Shown here: positions 37,092-45,785 of the stretch, piece by piece
How positions within the stretch are numbered: the stretch's first letter is position 1
Layout of the letters: every line of letters begins with the position of its first letter
Assembly: GCF_034314105.1 (NCBI RefSeq)
Contig: NZ_JAVIWJ010000001.1
Span: 4,386,001-4,450,000, forward strand
Origin: Pseudomonas sp. AB6
Lineage (GTDB): Bacteria > Pseudomonadota > Gammaproteobacteria > Pseudomonadales > Pseudomonadaceae
DNA: 64,000 nt
Direction of reading: 5' to 3'
The notes under the pieces: model-generated
Seen by the model: only the letters and a program-made list of their open reading frames with translations
What the model was told of the DNA's origin: nothing
The model's database searches: none
Program-made: the position numbers and the translations under genes

Positions 37092-38789
37092 TTAGCGATT
37101 CAGCATCGGCAGGTTCAAACCCTGCTCGTTGGCGCAATCAATCGCGATTTGATAACCCGCGTCGGCGTGGCGCATGACACCGGTCGCTGGGTCGTTGTGC
37201 AGCACGCGGGCGATACGTTCTGCCGCTTCGTCGGAACCGTCGCACACAATCACCATGCCAGAATGTTGCGAGAAGCCCATGCCAACGCCGCCGCCGTGGT
37301 GCAAGGACACCCACGTTGCGCCACTGGCGGTGTTGAGCAGGGCGTTGAGCAACGGCCAGTCAGAGACCGCATCGGAACCATCCTGCATTGACTCGGTTTC
37401 GCGGTTCGGGCTGGCCACTGAACCGGAGTCCAGGTGGTCACGGCCGATCACAACCGGTGCCGACAACTCGCCGCTGCGGACCATTTCGTTGAACGCCAGG
37501 CCGAGCTTGGCGCGCTGACCCAGGCCCACCCAGCAAATACGTGCTGGCAAACCCTGGAACGCGATGCGCTCGCGGGCCATGTTCAGCCAGTTATGCAGGT
37601 GGGCGTCGTCCGGGATCAGCTCTTTAACCTTGGCGTCGGTTTTGTAGATGTCTTCCGGGTCGCCAGACAAGGCCGCCCAACGGAAAGGGCCTACACCGCG
37701 GCAGAACAGTGGGCGAATGTAAGCGGGCACAAATCCTGGGAAGTCGAACGCGTTGGCTACGCCTTCGTCTTTGGCCATCTGGCGGATGTTGTTGCCATAG
37801 TCGAAGGTCGGCACGCCGGCTTTCTGGAAGTCCAGCATCGCTTGAACATGAACCGCCATCGATTGCTTGGCGGCTTTAACCACGTTCGCAGGCTCAGTCA
37901 GGGCGCGGGCGCGGTATTCTTCCCAGGTCCAACCAGCCGGCAAGTAACCGTTGAGTGGGTCGTGGGCGCTGGTTTGGTCAGTGACCATATCCGGGCGCAC
38001 GCCACGGCGAACCATTTCCGGGAGGATCTCGGCAGCGTTACCGCACAGCGCGATGGAGATGGCTTTGCCTTCAGCGGTGTATTTGGCGATACGGGCCAAT
38101 GCGTCGTCGAGATCGATTGCTTGCTCGTCTACATAGCGAGTCTTGAGGCGGAAATCGATACGGCTCTGTTGGCATTCAATGTTCAGCGAGCACGCACCGG
38201 CCATGCCTGCGGCCAACGGTTGAGCACCGCCCATTCCGCCCAGGCCAGCGGTCAGTACCCATTTGCCTTCCAAGCTGCCGTTGTAGTGTTGGCGACCGGC
38301 TTCAACAAAGGTTTCGTAAGTGCCTTGAACGATGCCTTGGCTGCCGATGTAGATCCAACTGCCGGCAGTCATCTGGCCGTACATGGCCAGGCCCTTGGCA
38401 TCCAGTTCGTTGAAGTGTTCCCAAGTGGCCCAGTGTGGCACCAGGTTTGAGTTGGCAATCAGCACCCGTGGCGCGTTGCTGTGGGTCTTGAATACGCCCA
38501 CCGGTTTGCCGGATTGAATCAGCAGGGTTTCGTCGTCATTCAGGTTGGTCAGGCTTTCGACGATCTTGTCGTAGCATTCCCAGTTACGCGCGGCGCGGCC
38601 GATGCCACCGTAAACCACGAGTTCTTTCGGGTTCTCTGCCACTTCCGGGTCGAGGTTGTTCATCAACATTCGCAGCGGCGCTTCGGTCATCCAGCTCTTG
38701 GCGGTCAGCTTGGTCCCACGGGCGGCGCGAACTTCAACGTCACGATGGCGGGTCCAGGTTTCAGGGGTCCAGTGGTTATTGTCAGTCAC
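37092..38789 (-). CDS. hutU: Urocanate hydratase
   Basis: 565 aa from the GTG at 38789 (TDNNHWTPETWTRHRDVEVR follows), with GAGGAG eight bases upstream; the longer frame to 38816 has no site. NAD-dependent hydration of urocanate to imidazolonepropionate, cytoplasmic. Signatures: YGGIGRAARNWECYD, GKWVLTAGLGGMGGAQPLAA (NAD loop), and the active-site Cys region GLPARICWVGLGQRAKLG. First gene of the hutU-permease-WV-HIG run; a probable HutC operator lies about 145 bases upstream. Confidence 0.97.
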   Translation of the reverse strand: MTDNNHWTPETWTRHRDVEVRAARGTKLTAKSWMTEAPLRMLMNNLDPEVAENPKELVVYGGIGRAARNWECYDKIVESLTNLNDDETLLIQSGKPVGVFKTHSNAPRVLIANSNLVPHWATWEHFNELDAKGLAMYGQMTAGSWIYIGSQGIVQGTYETFVEAGRQHYNGSLEGKWVLTAGLGGMGGAQPLAAGMAGACSLNIECQQSRIDFRLKTRYVDEQAIDLDDALARIAKYTAEGKAISIALCGNAAEILPEMVRRGVRPDMVTDQTSAHDPLNGYLPAGWTWEEYRARALTEPANVVKAAKQSMAVHVQAMLDFQKAGVPTFDYGNNIRQMAKDEGVANAFDFPGFVPAYIRPLFCRGVGPFRWAALSGDPEDIYKTDAKVKELIPDDAHLHNWLNMARERIAFQGLPARICWVGLGQRAKLGLAFNEMVRSGELSAPVVIGRDHLDSGSVASPNRETESMQDGSDAVSDWPLLNALLNTASGATWVSLHHGGGVGMGFSQHSGMVIVCDGSDEAAERIARVLHNDPATGVMRHADAGYQIAIDCANEQGLNLPMLNR

Positions 38790-39266
38790 GAAAAAACTCC
38801 TCAGCGAAGTGGGCAAGCCGGTCGGTGTCGAGTTTCTCGAACAGGCGAAGCGGATTCAGCCAATAAAATTCATCGTTCGGATGCATGGGTAGCAGGGCGG
38901 TTACCGTCACAGCTATGTGCACACATCTTTACTTGTACATACAAGCATATGCAATCGTAAGACCAACTTCATTTGGGTGTCCAGAAGAAAGTTTTCCAGA
39001 GCAATAGAAGGCCCGAAACAGAGGGGTCTTGGCAGGATTAAAAGTGATGGGCGGTGATTGGGTGCGGTCGCCGGTTGGCGAATAGATGAGCGATTTCGCG
39101 CTACGCTGGGGCGTTCGGTAACAGCGTGCGAGGGGTTGGTGCGCGTAAAAGCGTTTAGCGAATGCTGGCTATACCGGCTTTAACCGTCGCGGCTTAGAAC
39201 ATCGAGAATGACTTCGTCGATGCGATCCAGTGTGGCAGGGCTCAGCGGTTTGTTGTCCTTGGTGGG
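38790..39266. other. Regulatory gap upstream of hutU
   Basis: Holds the HutC operator at 38932-38945 and a 29-codon open frame at 39180-39269. The stretch 38950-39179 shows no gene, repeat or clear motif to me. Confidence 0.5.
38932..38945. promoter_or_regulatory. Probable HutC operator upstream of hutU
   Basis: CTTGTA-CA-TACAAG, a perfect six-base dyad matching the known HutC site type (CTTGTATGTACAAG) of pseudomonads. HutC releases it when urocanate binds. Confidence 0.8.
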
Positions 39267-39269
39267 CAT
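39180..39269 (-). pseudogene. 29-codon frame resembling an Lrp/AsnC N-terminus
   Basis: ATG at 39269 with CCGGA upstream, stop TAA at 39180. The translation ends TLDRIDEVILDVLSRDG and then stops. Lrp/AsnC regulators start with the pattern LDxIDxxILxxLxxDGR just before their HTH, so this looks like the first helix of such a regulator with everything after it missing. It lies 40 bases after hutD on the same strand. Similarity is short and could be chance. Confidence 0.35.
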
Positions 39270-39308
39270 CGGTGTTCCGGTCAATCGGGCTAGGGTTTTG
39301 CGGACTTA

Positions 39309-39878
39309 TCAAATCGCAGTCAGTTCGATCACACAGCATGTTCCGTTGACCGACAATTCCAACAAGCCGGGGTTACCGTCTAGTTGCAGGCAGTCATGCT
39401 TGCCCAGACCGTGGGTGGAGGTGCCTGTGGTGACGCTCAAACCCTCTGTCACGCTGAAGACCAGCACTGTGCCGGCAGAACTGAAAAACCGCTGATGTCC
39501 GTCGATCCATTGCAGGCGGGCGTTGTAACGGTGTGGCGCGTAAATCAGGTTGAAGTCACGTATGTCGCCGCCGAGCAACGTGCAACTGACTGGGCTCTCG
39601 CCGCTAAATGCCAGCGGATCCAGGGGCCGCAGCGCACGTGTGATCTGGCCGTCGACGTGCAATGTCATGCCGTCGCCTTGCAGCACCGTGATGATTCGCT
39701 GGTAGCCGGGAAAGCTGGAAAAGCCGCCCGATTCGGCGATGTCTGCAATCGACAGACGCCAGCCAAAACCGTCCATTCCGGTGCCGGCGTCGCGGGTGAT
39801 TTCCTCAGTGCTGCCACCACCGTTTTTCCACGGCATGCGCGGGTAGTCGGCGGCGCGTAGAACGGTCAGTTGACTCAT
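39309..39878 (-). CDS. hutD: HutD-family protein
   Basis: 189 aa from the ATG at 39878, overlapping the hutC stop by four bases (ATGA). Bicupin-like family: RMPWKNGGGSTEEITRD, GFGWRLSIADIAESGGFSSFPGYQRII and GDIRDFNLIYAPHR are conserved. In P. fluorescens HutD is thought to limit hut expression, perhaps by binding formylglutamate or urocanate. No catalytic function known. Confidence 0.92.
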   Translation of the reverse strand: MSQLTVLRAADYPRMPWKNGGGSTEEITRDAGTGMDGFGWRLSIADIAESGGFSSFPGYQRIITVLQGDGMTLHVDGQITRALRPLDPLAFSGESPVSCTLLGGDIRDFNLIYAPHRYNARLQWIDGHQRFFSSAGTVLVFSVTEGLSVTTGTSTHGLGKHDCLQLDGNPGLLELSVNGTCCVIELTAI

Positions 39879-40624
39879 TTGCTGAAGCGTCCTTCCAGGC
39901 GATGCCGAGAGCCGGGGTGAATCAGGCGTGCGGCGGTCACCGGCTGACGACCTGACCATGTGCGGCGGCGAATCAGCAGGCACGGCTCACCGCGTTCGAT
40001 TTGCAGCAACTCGCATTCCAGTTCTTCAGCCAAAATGGCTTCGACCACGTGTTCACCCTCGGTCAGCGGTGCGACTTGCGACAGATAGGCGTAAGGCGTT
40101 TGTTTGGTGAAGTCCTGCATCAGGTAGTGCGGCGCTACCTGAGCGTTGACGAAGCGGTCTTCGATTTGCACCGGGATGTCATTCTCGAAATGCACGATCA
40201 GCGAGTGAAATACCCGCTGGCCTTCACGCATGTCCAAGGCCAGGGCCCGTTCGGAGCCTGCGGCTTCTTCGTTCAGGATGATGACTTTGCAAGTATGAAC
40301 ATGGCCGCGCGAGGCAATTTCATCGGCGATGTTGTGTACTTCAAAAAGCGCTGACTGGCTTTTGGGCTCGGCGACAAACGTACCGACGCCTTGCATACGC
40401 ACCAACAGGCCTTCGGCGGTCAGTTCACGCAGGGCTCGGTTGATGGTCATGCGGCTGAAGCCCAGTTGGGTCACCAGTTCACTTTCCGACGGCACGCGAT
40501 GATGCGGCGCCCACGTGCCATTCTGGATTTGCTGGGCGATCATCTGCTTCACGCGCGCGTATAAAGGCGCCGGACTGTCACCCATCTGGGCAGCCAGTGG
40601 AGAGAGGGCAGGCGGAGTCGGCAC
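39875..40624 (-). CDS. hutC: Histidine utilisation repressor (GntR/HutC family)
   Basis: 249 aa from the GTG at 40624 (PTPPALSPLAAQMGDSPAPLYARVKQ follows), with AAGGA seven bases upstream; the 30-residue in-frame extension is not family-like. N-terminal GntR winged helix (VPSESELVTQLGFSRMTINRALRELTAEGLL), then a UTRA effector domain (ALFEVHNIADEIASRGH onward) that binds urocanate. It represses hut genes and is divergent from hutF around one of its likely operators. Confidence 0.94.
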   Translation of the reverse strand: MPTPPALSPLAAQMGDSPAPLYARVKQMIAQQIQNGTWAPHHRVPSESELVTQLGFSRMTINRALRELTAEGLLVRMQGVGTFVAEPKSQSALFEVHNIADEIASRGHVHTCKVIILNEEAAGSERALALDMREGQRVFHSLIVHFENDIPVQIEDRFVNAQVAPHYLMQDFTKQTPYAYLSQVAPLTEGEHVVEAILAEELECELLQIERGEPCLLIRRRTWSGRQPVTAARLIHPGSRHRLEGRFSK

Positions 40625-40744
40625 AGTGAAATCCTTGTTCGATGGGTGATGATTCGAAAGTTGGGTTGCAGGCGCAGATGCGCTCAAACTAACCATTAAC
40701 CCGACCGACGACAAGCTTGCCGCAGTTTACCGAGCAGACAAACG

Positions 40745-40765
40745 TCTGTATATGTATATACAAAT
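40745..40765. promoter_or_regulatory. Probable HutC operator upstream of hutF
   Basis: TGTATATACA (40753-40762) is a perfect palindrome inside the longer CTGTATATGTATATACAAA, related to the stronger site before hutU. It lies 25 bases before the hutF ATG and about 120 upstream of hutC, so it could control both. Confidence 0.6.
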
Positions 40766-40786
40766 TACACGATGGGGTGCAGGTCC

Positions 40787-42151
40787 ATGTCCGTCTTTTT
40801 TGCCGAGCGCGCATTATTGCCCACCGGCTGGGCCAACAATGTTCGTCTCGATGTCAGCGCCGATGGGGTGCTGACGAGCGTTCAAACCGATGCCGATGCC
40901 CAGGGCGCAGAGTTCCTCAAGGGACCACTGGTGCCGGGAATGCCCAACCTGCATTCCCATGCGTTCCAGCGTGCGATGGCAGGTTTAGCCGAAGTGGCGG
41001 GCAACCCCAATGACAGTTTCTGGACGTGGCGAGAGTTGATGTACCGCTTGGTGGGGCAGATCAGTCCTGAGCAGCTTGGGGTCATCGCTCGGCAGTTGTA
41101 CATCGAGATGCTCAAGGGCGGTTACACCTCAGTCGCTGAATTTCATTACGTACACCAGGACACCACCGGCAAGCCTTACGCAAACCCTGCTGAACTGGCC
41201 CTGCACATCAGCCAGGCCGCGAGTTCAGCCGGTATAGGCCTGACCTTGTTGCCGGTGTTGTACAGCCACTCTGGGTTTGGCGGTCAGGCGCCTAACGAAG
41301 GTCAGCGCCGATTTATCCACACCACTGACAGTTACCTCGACCTTCACGCGCGACTGAAACCGATCCTGGCGAAACAGCCTGCGCAATCATTGGGTCTGTG
41401 CTTTCACTCGTTGCGCGCGGTAACGCCGCAGCAAATCAGCGACGTACTGACCGCCAGCGACTCACTCTGCCCGGTGCATATTCATATCGCCGAGCAGCAG
41501 AAGGAAGTGGATGACTGCCTGAGCTGGAGCGGTCGGCGTCCGCTGCAATGGTTGTATGAAAACGCCCCGGTCGATCAGCGCTGGTGCCTGGTTCACGCCA
41601 CCCACGCTAACCCGGAAGAAGTCGCGCTGATGGCTGATAGCGGCGCGATTGCCGGGTTGTGCCTGACCACTGAAGCCAACTTGGGGGACGGTATTTTTCC
41701 GGCGGTGGACTACATCGCGCAGGGCGGCCGTTGGGGGATTGGCTCGGACAGTCATGTGTCATTGAGCGTGGTCGAAGAGCTGCGCTGGCTGGAATATGGT
41801 CAGCGTTTGCGCGATCAGCGACGCAATCGCGTGTACCGCCGTGATCAGCCGATGGTTGGACGCACGTTGTTCGATGCGGCACTCAGCGGTGGCGCGCAAG
41901 CAATGGGGCAGGCGATTGGTTCGCTGAACGTCGGGCAGCGTGCGGATTGGCTGGTGCTGGACGGTAACGATCCCTACCTGTCGACGGCCGCCGGTGATGC
42001 GATTCTTAACCGTTGGTTGTTTGCGGGCAGTGACCGGCAGATTCGCGACGTCATGGTCAACGGGCGTTGGGTGATCCGCAACGGCCGGCATGCTGATGAA
42101 GAACACAGTAATCGTGCGTTTGCTCAGGTGTTGCGGGAGTTGTTGGGTTAG
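40787..42151 (+). CDS. hutF: Formimidoylglutamate deiminase
   Basis: 454 aa from the ATG at 40787 (MSVFFAERALLPTGWANNVRL). Amidohydrolase that turns N-formimino-glutamate into N-formylglutamate plus ammonia, the branch step typical of Pseudomonas. Zn ligands: PNLHSHAFQRAMAG, HIHIAEQQKEVDDC, LVHATHANPEE, GIGSDSHVSLS. Together with HutG it replaces the one-step HutG/formiminoglutamase route. Only hut gene on the plus strand. Confidence 0.95.
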   Translation: MSVFFAERALLPTGWANNVRLDVSADGVLTSVQTDADAQGAEFLKGPLVPGMPNLHSHAFQRAMAGLAEVAGNPNDSFWTWRELMYRLVGQISPEQLGVIARQLYIEMLKGGYTSVAEFHYVHQDTTGKPYANPAELALHISQAASSAGIGLTLLPVLYSHSGFGGQAPNEGQRRFIHTTDSYLDLHARLKPILAKQPAQSLGLCFHSLRAVTPQQISDVLTASDSLCPVHIHIAEQQKEVDDCLSWSGRRPLQWLYENAPVDQRWCLVHATHANPEEVALMADSGAIAGLCLTTEANLGDGIFPAVDYIAQGGRWGIGSDSHVSLSVVEELRWLEYGQRLRDQRRNRVYRRDQPMVGRTLFDAALSGGAQAMGQAIGSLNVGQRADWLVLDGNDPYLSTAAGDAILNRWLFAGSDRQIRDVMVNGRWVIRNGRHADEEHSNRAFAQVLRELLG

Positions 42152-42188
42152 CCTTTGGCCCACAGATCCGCGCCAGACACCTATCTCC

Positions 42189-42264
42189 GTAGAGCCAACG
42201 TGTTGGCCAGGCGTGTTACCCGATGCACCGCACCAAGCCGCTTCGCCAACACGTTAGCTCCAGA
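42189..42264. repeat. Extragenic inverted repeat, family A copy 5
   Basis: GTAGAGCCAACGTGTTGGCC on the left and TTCGCCAACACGTTAGCTC on the right, between convergent hutF and the lipocalin gene. Spacer contains GATGCACCGCACCAAG. Confidence 0.8.
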
Positions 42265-42271
42265 GTGACGT

Positions 42272-42841
42272 CTATAGCTTATCCGGCTTGATGATCATCG
42301 AATCATCCACCCGCCAGATCAGCTTGGTCGTGTCGTAGCCCTGCTGCCGTGCCCTGGCCAACAAGTCCTGTTTCGTCGCCTCGGACACTTTCGACGTGCG
42401 TGATAACAGCCACAAGTATTTGCGATCCGGGTTCCCCACTAGAGCGGTCTTGTAACCGTCGTCGACATACAGCACCCAATAATCGCCCTTCGCCAAGCTC
42501 GGAAACAGTCGCGAGAACCAGTTGTCGAAGACAACCCACAACTTGTCGGTTTTGCCCGCTACCTGCGGCGACGCCGTGCCTGTGGCTTGCTCCCACGTGC
42601 CGTCCAGCTTACGGCAACGATTGGTTACGCCGATATTGCCATCCTCTTTGAGTACGTAAAGCGCTTGCGATTGAGCGCAGTTGCGCTGAAAGAACATCGG
42701 CAGCCTTGCCAGTTCGTACCACGTCCCTTGGTACCGTTTGAGGTCCACATGATCGACCGTTTTCGGCTCGATCAGATCGCTCGAAGAATGTGTGCAGCCC
42801 GCTAAAAACAGACTCGCCATCAACCCAACCCATAAACGCAT
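42272..42841 (-). CDS. blc: Outer-membrane lipocalin (Blc family)
   Basis: 189 aa from the ATG at 42841 behind GGGAGA. Lipoprotein signal with lipobox LAGC (Cys16) and no inner-membrane Asp at +2. Lipocalin motif 1 is DLKRYQGTWYELARLPMFFQRNC; then GDYWVLYVDDGYKTALVG and YLWLLSRTSKVSEAT match motifs 2 and 3. Binds lysophospholipids or fatty acids in relatives and is stress-induced. The small lipoprotein gene upstream ends 18 bases before and is likely co-transcribed. Confidence 0.93.
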   Translation of the reverse strand: MRLWVGLMASLFLAGCTHSSSDLIEPKTVDHVDLKRYQGTWYELARLPMFFQRNCAQSQALYVLKEDGNIGVTNRCRKLDGTWEQATGTASPQVAGKTDKLWVVFDNWFSRLFPSLAKGDYWVLYVDDGYKTALVGNPDRKYLWLLSRTSKVSEATKQDLLARARQQGYDTTKLIWRVDDSMIIKPDKL

Positions 42842-42859
42842 CACGTTCTCCCTAGCGGC

Positions 42860-43114
42860 TTATTTTAAGCCTTGGCCCGAATAGATCAGCACTTTATCAC
42901 CGCCGTACTGGACGCTGATAAAACTCACTTTATCGCCCCATGTACAGCTGGACATACCCAATGCACCCGAACATTCGGTCGGGCTACCCAATAGATGTTC
43001 GACTTGCGCCTTATCCATGCCTGCCGACAACTTGGAGTAATTTTCCTGAGTCACCTTGCTGCAAGCGGCTAACAATACACAAAACGACAACAACGCGACG
43101 GTGCGCAAAGACAT
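42860..43114 (-). CDS. Small lipoprotein (DUF3862-like)
   Basis: 84 aa from the ATG at 43114 with TTGGAG nine bases upstream. Lipobox LAAC (Cys18) after a short signal peptide. The mature part NYSKLSAGMDKAQVEHLLGSPTEC...CTWGDKVSFISVQYGGDKVL has the SmpA/OmlA/BamE-like beta-alpha-alpha-beta pattern (G-M-x-x-x-x-V-x-x-x-L-G-x-P). Function unknown. Next to blc, the usual neighbour. Confidence 0.75.
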   Translation of the reverse strand: MSLRTVALLSFCVLLAACSKVTQENYSKLSAGMDKAQVEHLLGSPTECSGALGMSSCTWGDKVSFISVQYGGDKVLIYSGQGLK

Positions 43115-43420
43115 GAATTGAAGCTCCAACAAGTGAGGGGGCGTCGCCACGGCGCAGAAAACGCCAAGCGGACAGCAATAGGTTAGAAGAGAAATAAGCA
43201 AACTGGTTCCCGGCCGGTCAAAGGGAGTGCTTCTTCGCGGAACCAGTCTGCTGGCAATGGCTGGACCGGTAAAAATTGGGCAGAGCGCTGTAGGTTTTTT
43301 CTGCTGTGTTTGTACGGTATTTCAGCAGTGTTTGTAGGCCTCCTCTCCATTTTTTTCACGATATTTCACTTCGGTTTTTTGGCTGATAGGTTGGCGAAAT
43401 TCCTGTCCGGAGCCAGCGCC
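43115..43420. other. Left boundary of the accessory Hcp segment
   Basis: 306 bases with no gene of its own. Near 43300 is a short tandem motif (CTGTGTTTGTA and CAGTGTTTGTA). A T-rich stretch (TTTTTTTCACGATATTTCAC) at about 43350 could be promoter DNA. No insertion-sequence ends or tRNA fragment seen. Confidence 0.4.
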
Positions 43421-44581
43421 ATGACCCAGTGTTTCAAAGACCACGAATGCGACAAACAGTTGTTGAATCACAACACCAAGCCCATCGAAGAATGCGAGAC
43501 GCACCGGATCGAGCTTTACGGGGTCATGCAGGACGTCGTCGACGTGCCGTTTTTGACCTGCTCTGGACTCTGGCGAGTCTTCCAACGCGAAGCCGAAGAA
43601 ATTGTCGCTCCCGGCGGCGTCCTAATCGCCGACCCCATCGAACGCAATCGCGCGATCAACGCCGCCTATGCCCGGTTGTGGCTGCACGATAATCGTTTCC
43701 AGTGGGCCGGCCTCGCAGCGTTTGCCTCCAAGCAAGTGGGGTGCGGATTGTTGCATGCGGCCGATATGACTGAGGTTATTCAGGCAGAACGCGACGCAAG
43801 GCAGCGCTTGATCGACTCCAATGCGGCATCGAATCCCGGTTTTCTGGGGGCCTACATCTTCAAAGATACAGATCAGCAGGCACTGGACGATTACCAAACC
43901 GCCCGCGGCAACAATCCTGTTCCTCTAAGCGACCTAAGTTTGGGAGCGGAACCGTCATCCTTGATGCAGCAACAGTTTCAGTACGTTTACGACATGTTGG
44001 CGCTGGGCAATACCACCTTGTTCCTCGATATTTTCCCGTTGCATGCGTTTTACAAAAAACGTGGGATTGAAGAGTTAAAAACCTGTTTGGACGAGCGCGA
44101 GACCATTTATGGCCATCCAAAGTTTCCGGTGTTGTGGCCGGTGGGAAAGGAGACGCTTGAGTTCGGTCGTAGCCATTTAGAAATACTGCTGGCCTTCGAG
44201 GCGATAGAAAGGGGGGATATTGCCGGGAGTGTGAGGAAATTGGCGGTACATGAGCAACGCAATATTCTGCAGCCCGCCATCTACAAAGACCCACAGCTCA
44301 AACTGTTACTGCGCGGTAACCATGTTTCCTATGTAACCGGTTTTCCATCGGGCGTGGCGCAAGCGATTGAATTGACCTTGGCGAGCCAATGCCAGCCAGT
44401 CGTGGATGGGCGCACCCTCGAATTCAGCAGTAATCCGTTTGCAGACTTGTCAGTTTACAAGCAGCGCATAGCCTTCGTATTTCAGGCCGCGGCGCGTTTC
44501 GACGAGATGCTGGGCGACGAAAATCGTCCATTGCTGGAACAGTCGATCAAGGAAATTGCCGATGGGGCGGGGGTTCGATGA
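43421..44581 (+). CDS. DUF2515-like protein of an Hcp-linked accessory segment
   Basis: 386 aa from the ATG at 43421, preceded by CCGGAG nine bases upstream; a TTG-started extension to 43310 is less likely. The sequence resembles DUF2515: NRAINAAYARLWLHDNRFQWAGLAAFASKQVGCGLLHA and, further on, LALGNTTLFLDIFPLHAFYKKRGI. Soluble, cysteine-bearing at the start (QCFKDHECDKQ). The stop overlaps the next start (ATGA). Function is unknown; the only clue is its place before an orphan hcp gene. Confidence 0.7.
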   Translation: MTQCFKDHECDKQLLNHNTKPIEECETHRIELYGVMQDVVDVPFLTCSGLWRVFQREAEEIVAPGGVLIADPIERNRAINAAYARLWLHDNRFQWAGLAAFASKQVGCGLLHAADMTEVIQAERDARQRLIDSNAASNPGFLGAYIFKDTDQQALDDYQTARGNNPVPLSDLSLGAEPSSLMQQQFQYVYDMLALGNTTLFLDIFPLHAFYKKRGIEELKTCLDERETIYGHPKFPVLWPVGKETLEFGRSHLEILLAFEAIERGDIAGSVRKLAVHEQRNILQPAIYKDPQLKLLLRGNHVSYVTGFPSGVAQAIELTLASQCQPVVDGRTLEFSSNPFADLSVYKQRIAFVFQAAARFDEMLGDENRPLLEQSIKEIADGAGVR

Positions 44582-45174
44582 AGCGGCGATACTGGGTCTG
44601 CCTGATGCTCCTGACGTTATGGGCAGCAGATGTCTTGCGGTCATGGTACGAACGGGAGATCGCTCTCGAAATAGGCGGCACCTACGAGGAGATGCTCAAG
44701 CGTTCATCAGCCCGCTTTAGTTTGCCTTTCCCCGGTGAGGGAACATGGCCTGGCTGGCCAAAGTCCGACGCGCAGTTAAGATTCATCGACCCGCAGTATG
44801 GTTTTGTCACTCCAAAGAGCTCTGATTTCTACGTTATATTCAACGACAACATTATTCAGAGCTTGACTATATATCCGCAAACCGAGCCCTTGTTACTCGA
44901 TGACGCCCTACAGGTCGTCTTGGATCTTCAGGATCAATGGCGTCGGGGTGGTTGGGAAGATAAAAAACAAAAAAGATTCCCGCCCTTCGCTGATACACCG
45001 CAATGGCGTGCTCAATTGCGCAACGGGCCCATCGGTGGAACAACCTATTGGTATGCCGGTGATAAATACCAGGCCTTGTTGGCAATGAATCGATCTAAGG
45101 ACAGTAAACACCCCGAAGAAGAACGCTACCGAATTTTCCTGAATGTTGGTAAGCCTTGGACACCTTATCCATGA
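44578..45174 (+). CDS. Membrane-anchored or secreted protein of unknown function
   Basis: 198 aa; not recognised. It begins with a signal-anchor (YWVCLMLLTLWAADVLRSW), then an acidic/aromatic exported part with GTYEEMLKRSSARFSLPFPGE and PIGGTTYWYAGDKYQALLAM. No lipobox. Start overlaps the DUF2515-like stop by four bases, so the two are made together. An envelope-located immunity or accessory role for the T6SS-type neighbours is conceivable but only inferred from context. Confidence 0.6.
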   Translation: MKRRYWVCLMLLTLWAADVLRSWYEREIALEIGGTYEEMLKRSSARFSLPFPGEGTWPGWPKSDAQLRFIDPQYGFVTPKSSDFYVIFNDNIIQSLTIYPQTEPLLLDDALQVVLDLQDQWRRGGWEDKKQKRFPPFADTPQWRAQLRNGPIGGTTYWYAGDKYQALLAMNRSKDSKHPEEERYRIFLNVGKPWTPYP

Positions 45175-45278
45175 GTTGTCGTTGTTAAATCTGCCTAATG
45201 GTTTTGAACATTCATCCTGTGCAAGTTTACGTCAACTAACGCTATCTAAAATACCTATACCAAACCCAGGAGTACCCT

Positions 45279-45785
45279 ATGCCTATGCCACCCTACTTGA
45301 CCATTATCGGCGAAAAACAAAAATTGATTACTGAGGGCTGTTCGTCGTTAGAGTCGATTGGCAACAACTACCAGCTCGGGCGAGAAGATCAAATTCTGGT
45401 GGAGTCATTTGATCAGCATTTTGGTCAACCCCAAGGGGCGCAGCCCGGCCATCGGGTTCATGGGCCCTTCACCATTACCAAAATGCTCGATAAGTCGACC
45501 CCTTTACTGTTTGAAGCGTGGCGCACGGGTGAAACACTGAGCCAATGCAAGTTTGACTGGTATCGAATTTCACCCAATGGCTTTCATGAGCATTTTTTTA
45601 CCATGGTCTATAAAGACGCCCTGATTACCGATATACATATCGCAATGCCACATTGGCGCGATCCTGCATTTGCTCATATCACTCAATTGGAAACTGTTAC
45701 GTTTACGTATCGGAACAACAGCTCGACTCATGAAACCTGCGGAACGATGGGCTCCGACTACTGGAATGAGGGAGCGTCGGCATGA
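45279..45785 (+). CDS. hcp: Orphan Hcp-family type VI secretion tube/effector-carrier protein
   Basis: 168 aa; CAGGAG lies six bases before the ATG. The Hcp fold is recognisable along its length: PPYLTIIGEKQKLITEG, SIGNNYQLGREDQILVESFDQHF, HRVHGPFTITKMLDKSTPLLFEAW, FDWYRISPNGFHEHFFTMVYKDALITDI, DPAFAHITQLETVTFTYR, then TCGTMGSDYW. Length matches Hcp with no toxin domain fused. Hcp hexamers form the inner tube of the T6SS and carry small effectors inside their ring. No other T6SS structural gene is in the window, so it is an auxiliary copy. Confidence 0.88.
   Translation: MPMPPYLTIIGEKQKLITEGCSSLESIGNNYQLGREDQILVESFDQHFGQPQGAQPGHRVHGPFTITKMLDKSTPLLFEAWRTGETLSQCKFDWYRISPNGFHEHFFTMVYKDALITDIHIAMPHWRDPAFAHITQLETVTFTYRNNSSTHETCGTMGSDYWNEGASA

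Noticed and set aside
37434..38450. 338-codon plus-strand open frame
   Set aside because: Lies wholly antisense to hutU, whose translation is unmistakable; the frame is a by-product of GC-rich codon use.
43310..43420. TTG-started N-terminal membrane extension of the DUF2515-like protein
   Set aside because: The segment is hydrophobic and frame-open, but the internal ATG at 43421 has a better ribosome site; a true signal anchor cannot be fully excluded.
45175..45278. Sigma-54 promoter before hcp
   Set aside because: No GG-N10-GC pair at correct spacing could be found; only generic AT-rich sequence (TATCTAAAAT) is present.
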